The notes under the pieces are model-generated. The model had not been told where the DNA came from. It made no database searches and saw only the letters and a list, made by a program, of their open reading frames with translations. A stretch of DNA of 34,611 nt. Origin: Prochlorococcus sp. AG-412-C21. GTDB taxonomy: Bacteria > Cyanobacteriota > Cyanobacteriia > PCC-6307 > Cyanobiaceae. The stretch is from contig QCKZ01000014.1 in assembly GCA_003214975.1 (NCBI GenBank), positions 1 through 34,611 of the forward strand, read 5' to 3'. How positions within the stretch are numbered: position 1 is the stretch's first letter; every line of letters begins with the position of its first letter. Shown here piece after piece: positions 34,603-34,611 of the stretch. A program made the position numbers and the translations under genes.

Positions 34603-34611
34603 TTTCGCCTG

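Overview
The window is about 34.6 kb of AT-rich, densely packed bacterial chromosome. The gene set (divergent-type CrtL lycopene cyclase, petG, cytochrome cM, chlI, a CBS-less GuaB3, the Yfr1 small RNA between guaB3 and trxA, and GH57 branching enzyme) points to a marine picocyanobacterium. The very low GC, short intergenic gaps and many Prochlorococcus-type small proteins fit a high-light Prochlorococcus. The clade is inferred from gene content and composition; no database search was run.

Layout. Positions 1-8235 hold the 3' end of a 7TM-HD phosphohydrolase (+), a small membrane protein and leuA (-), a GH57 glucan branching enzyme (+), and crtL with gyrA (-). Positions 8403-19655 are a long, mostly + strand housekeeping run: guaB3, Yfr1 sRNA, trxA, hisH, rsmD, cytM, trmJ-like, chlI, ruvC, 5-formyl-THF cyclo-ligase, sufE, hom, a small unknown gene, and an oligopeptide-type binding lipoprotein with a single DppB-like permease. 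petG lies on the opposite strand inside this run and its 3' end overlaps rsmD.

Positions 19652-24808 hold a DUF1400 alpha/beta hydrolase and an MFS transporter whose start codons are 2 bp apart head to head, a DUF2834 membrane protein, a PfkB kinase, two small unknown proteins and a secreted pentapeptide-repeat protein. Positions 24892-28796 (-) hold a circularly permuted ATP-grasp, alpha-E and transglutaminase-like cluster followed by a cupin. This looks like a retained but uncharacterised peptide or amide-bond chemistry system. Positions 28933-30447 hold small proteins (membrane, Cys-rich secreted, zinc-ribbon/TM, and a 51-aa twin CX3C protein) and a roughly 550-bp gap with an orphan terminator and decayed-looking reading frames.

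The right end (30482-34611) is a zinc locus read leftward: a Zur-like box, a znuA-like binding protein with a long His/Asp repeat, a CobW/ZNG1-type GTPase, and a WD40 protein overlapping it. The most notable observation is that the ZnuA-like protein and the CobW GTPase appear to carry the same inserted domain of roughly 100-130 residues (FEWxG ... DPxM ... FT[QE]HxxxEF). It is spliced into two unrelated folds encoded side by side, which suggests a shared zinc-handling or docking module.
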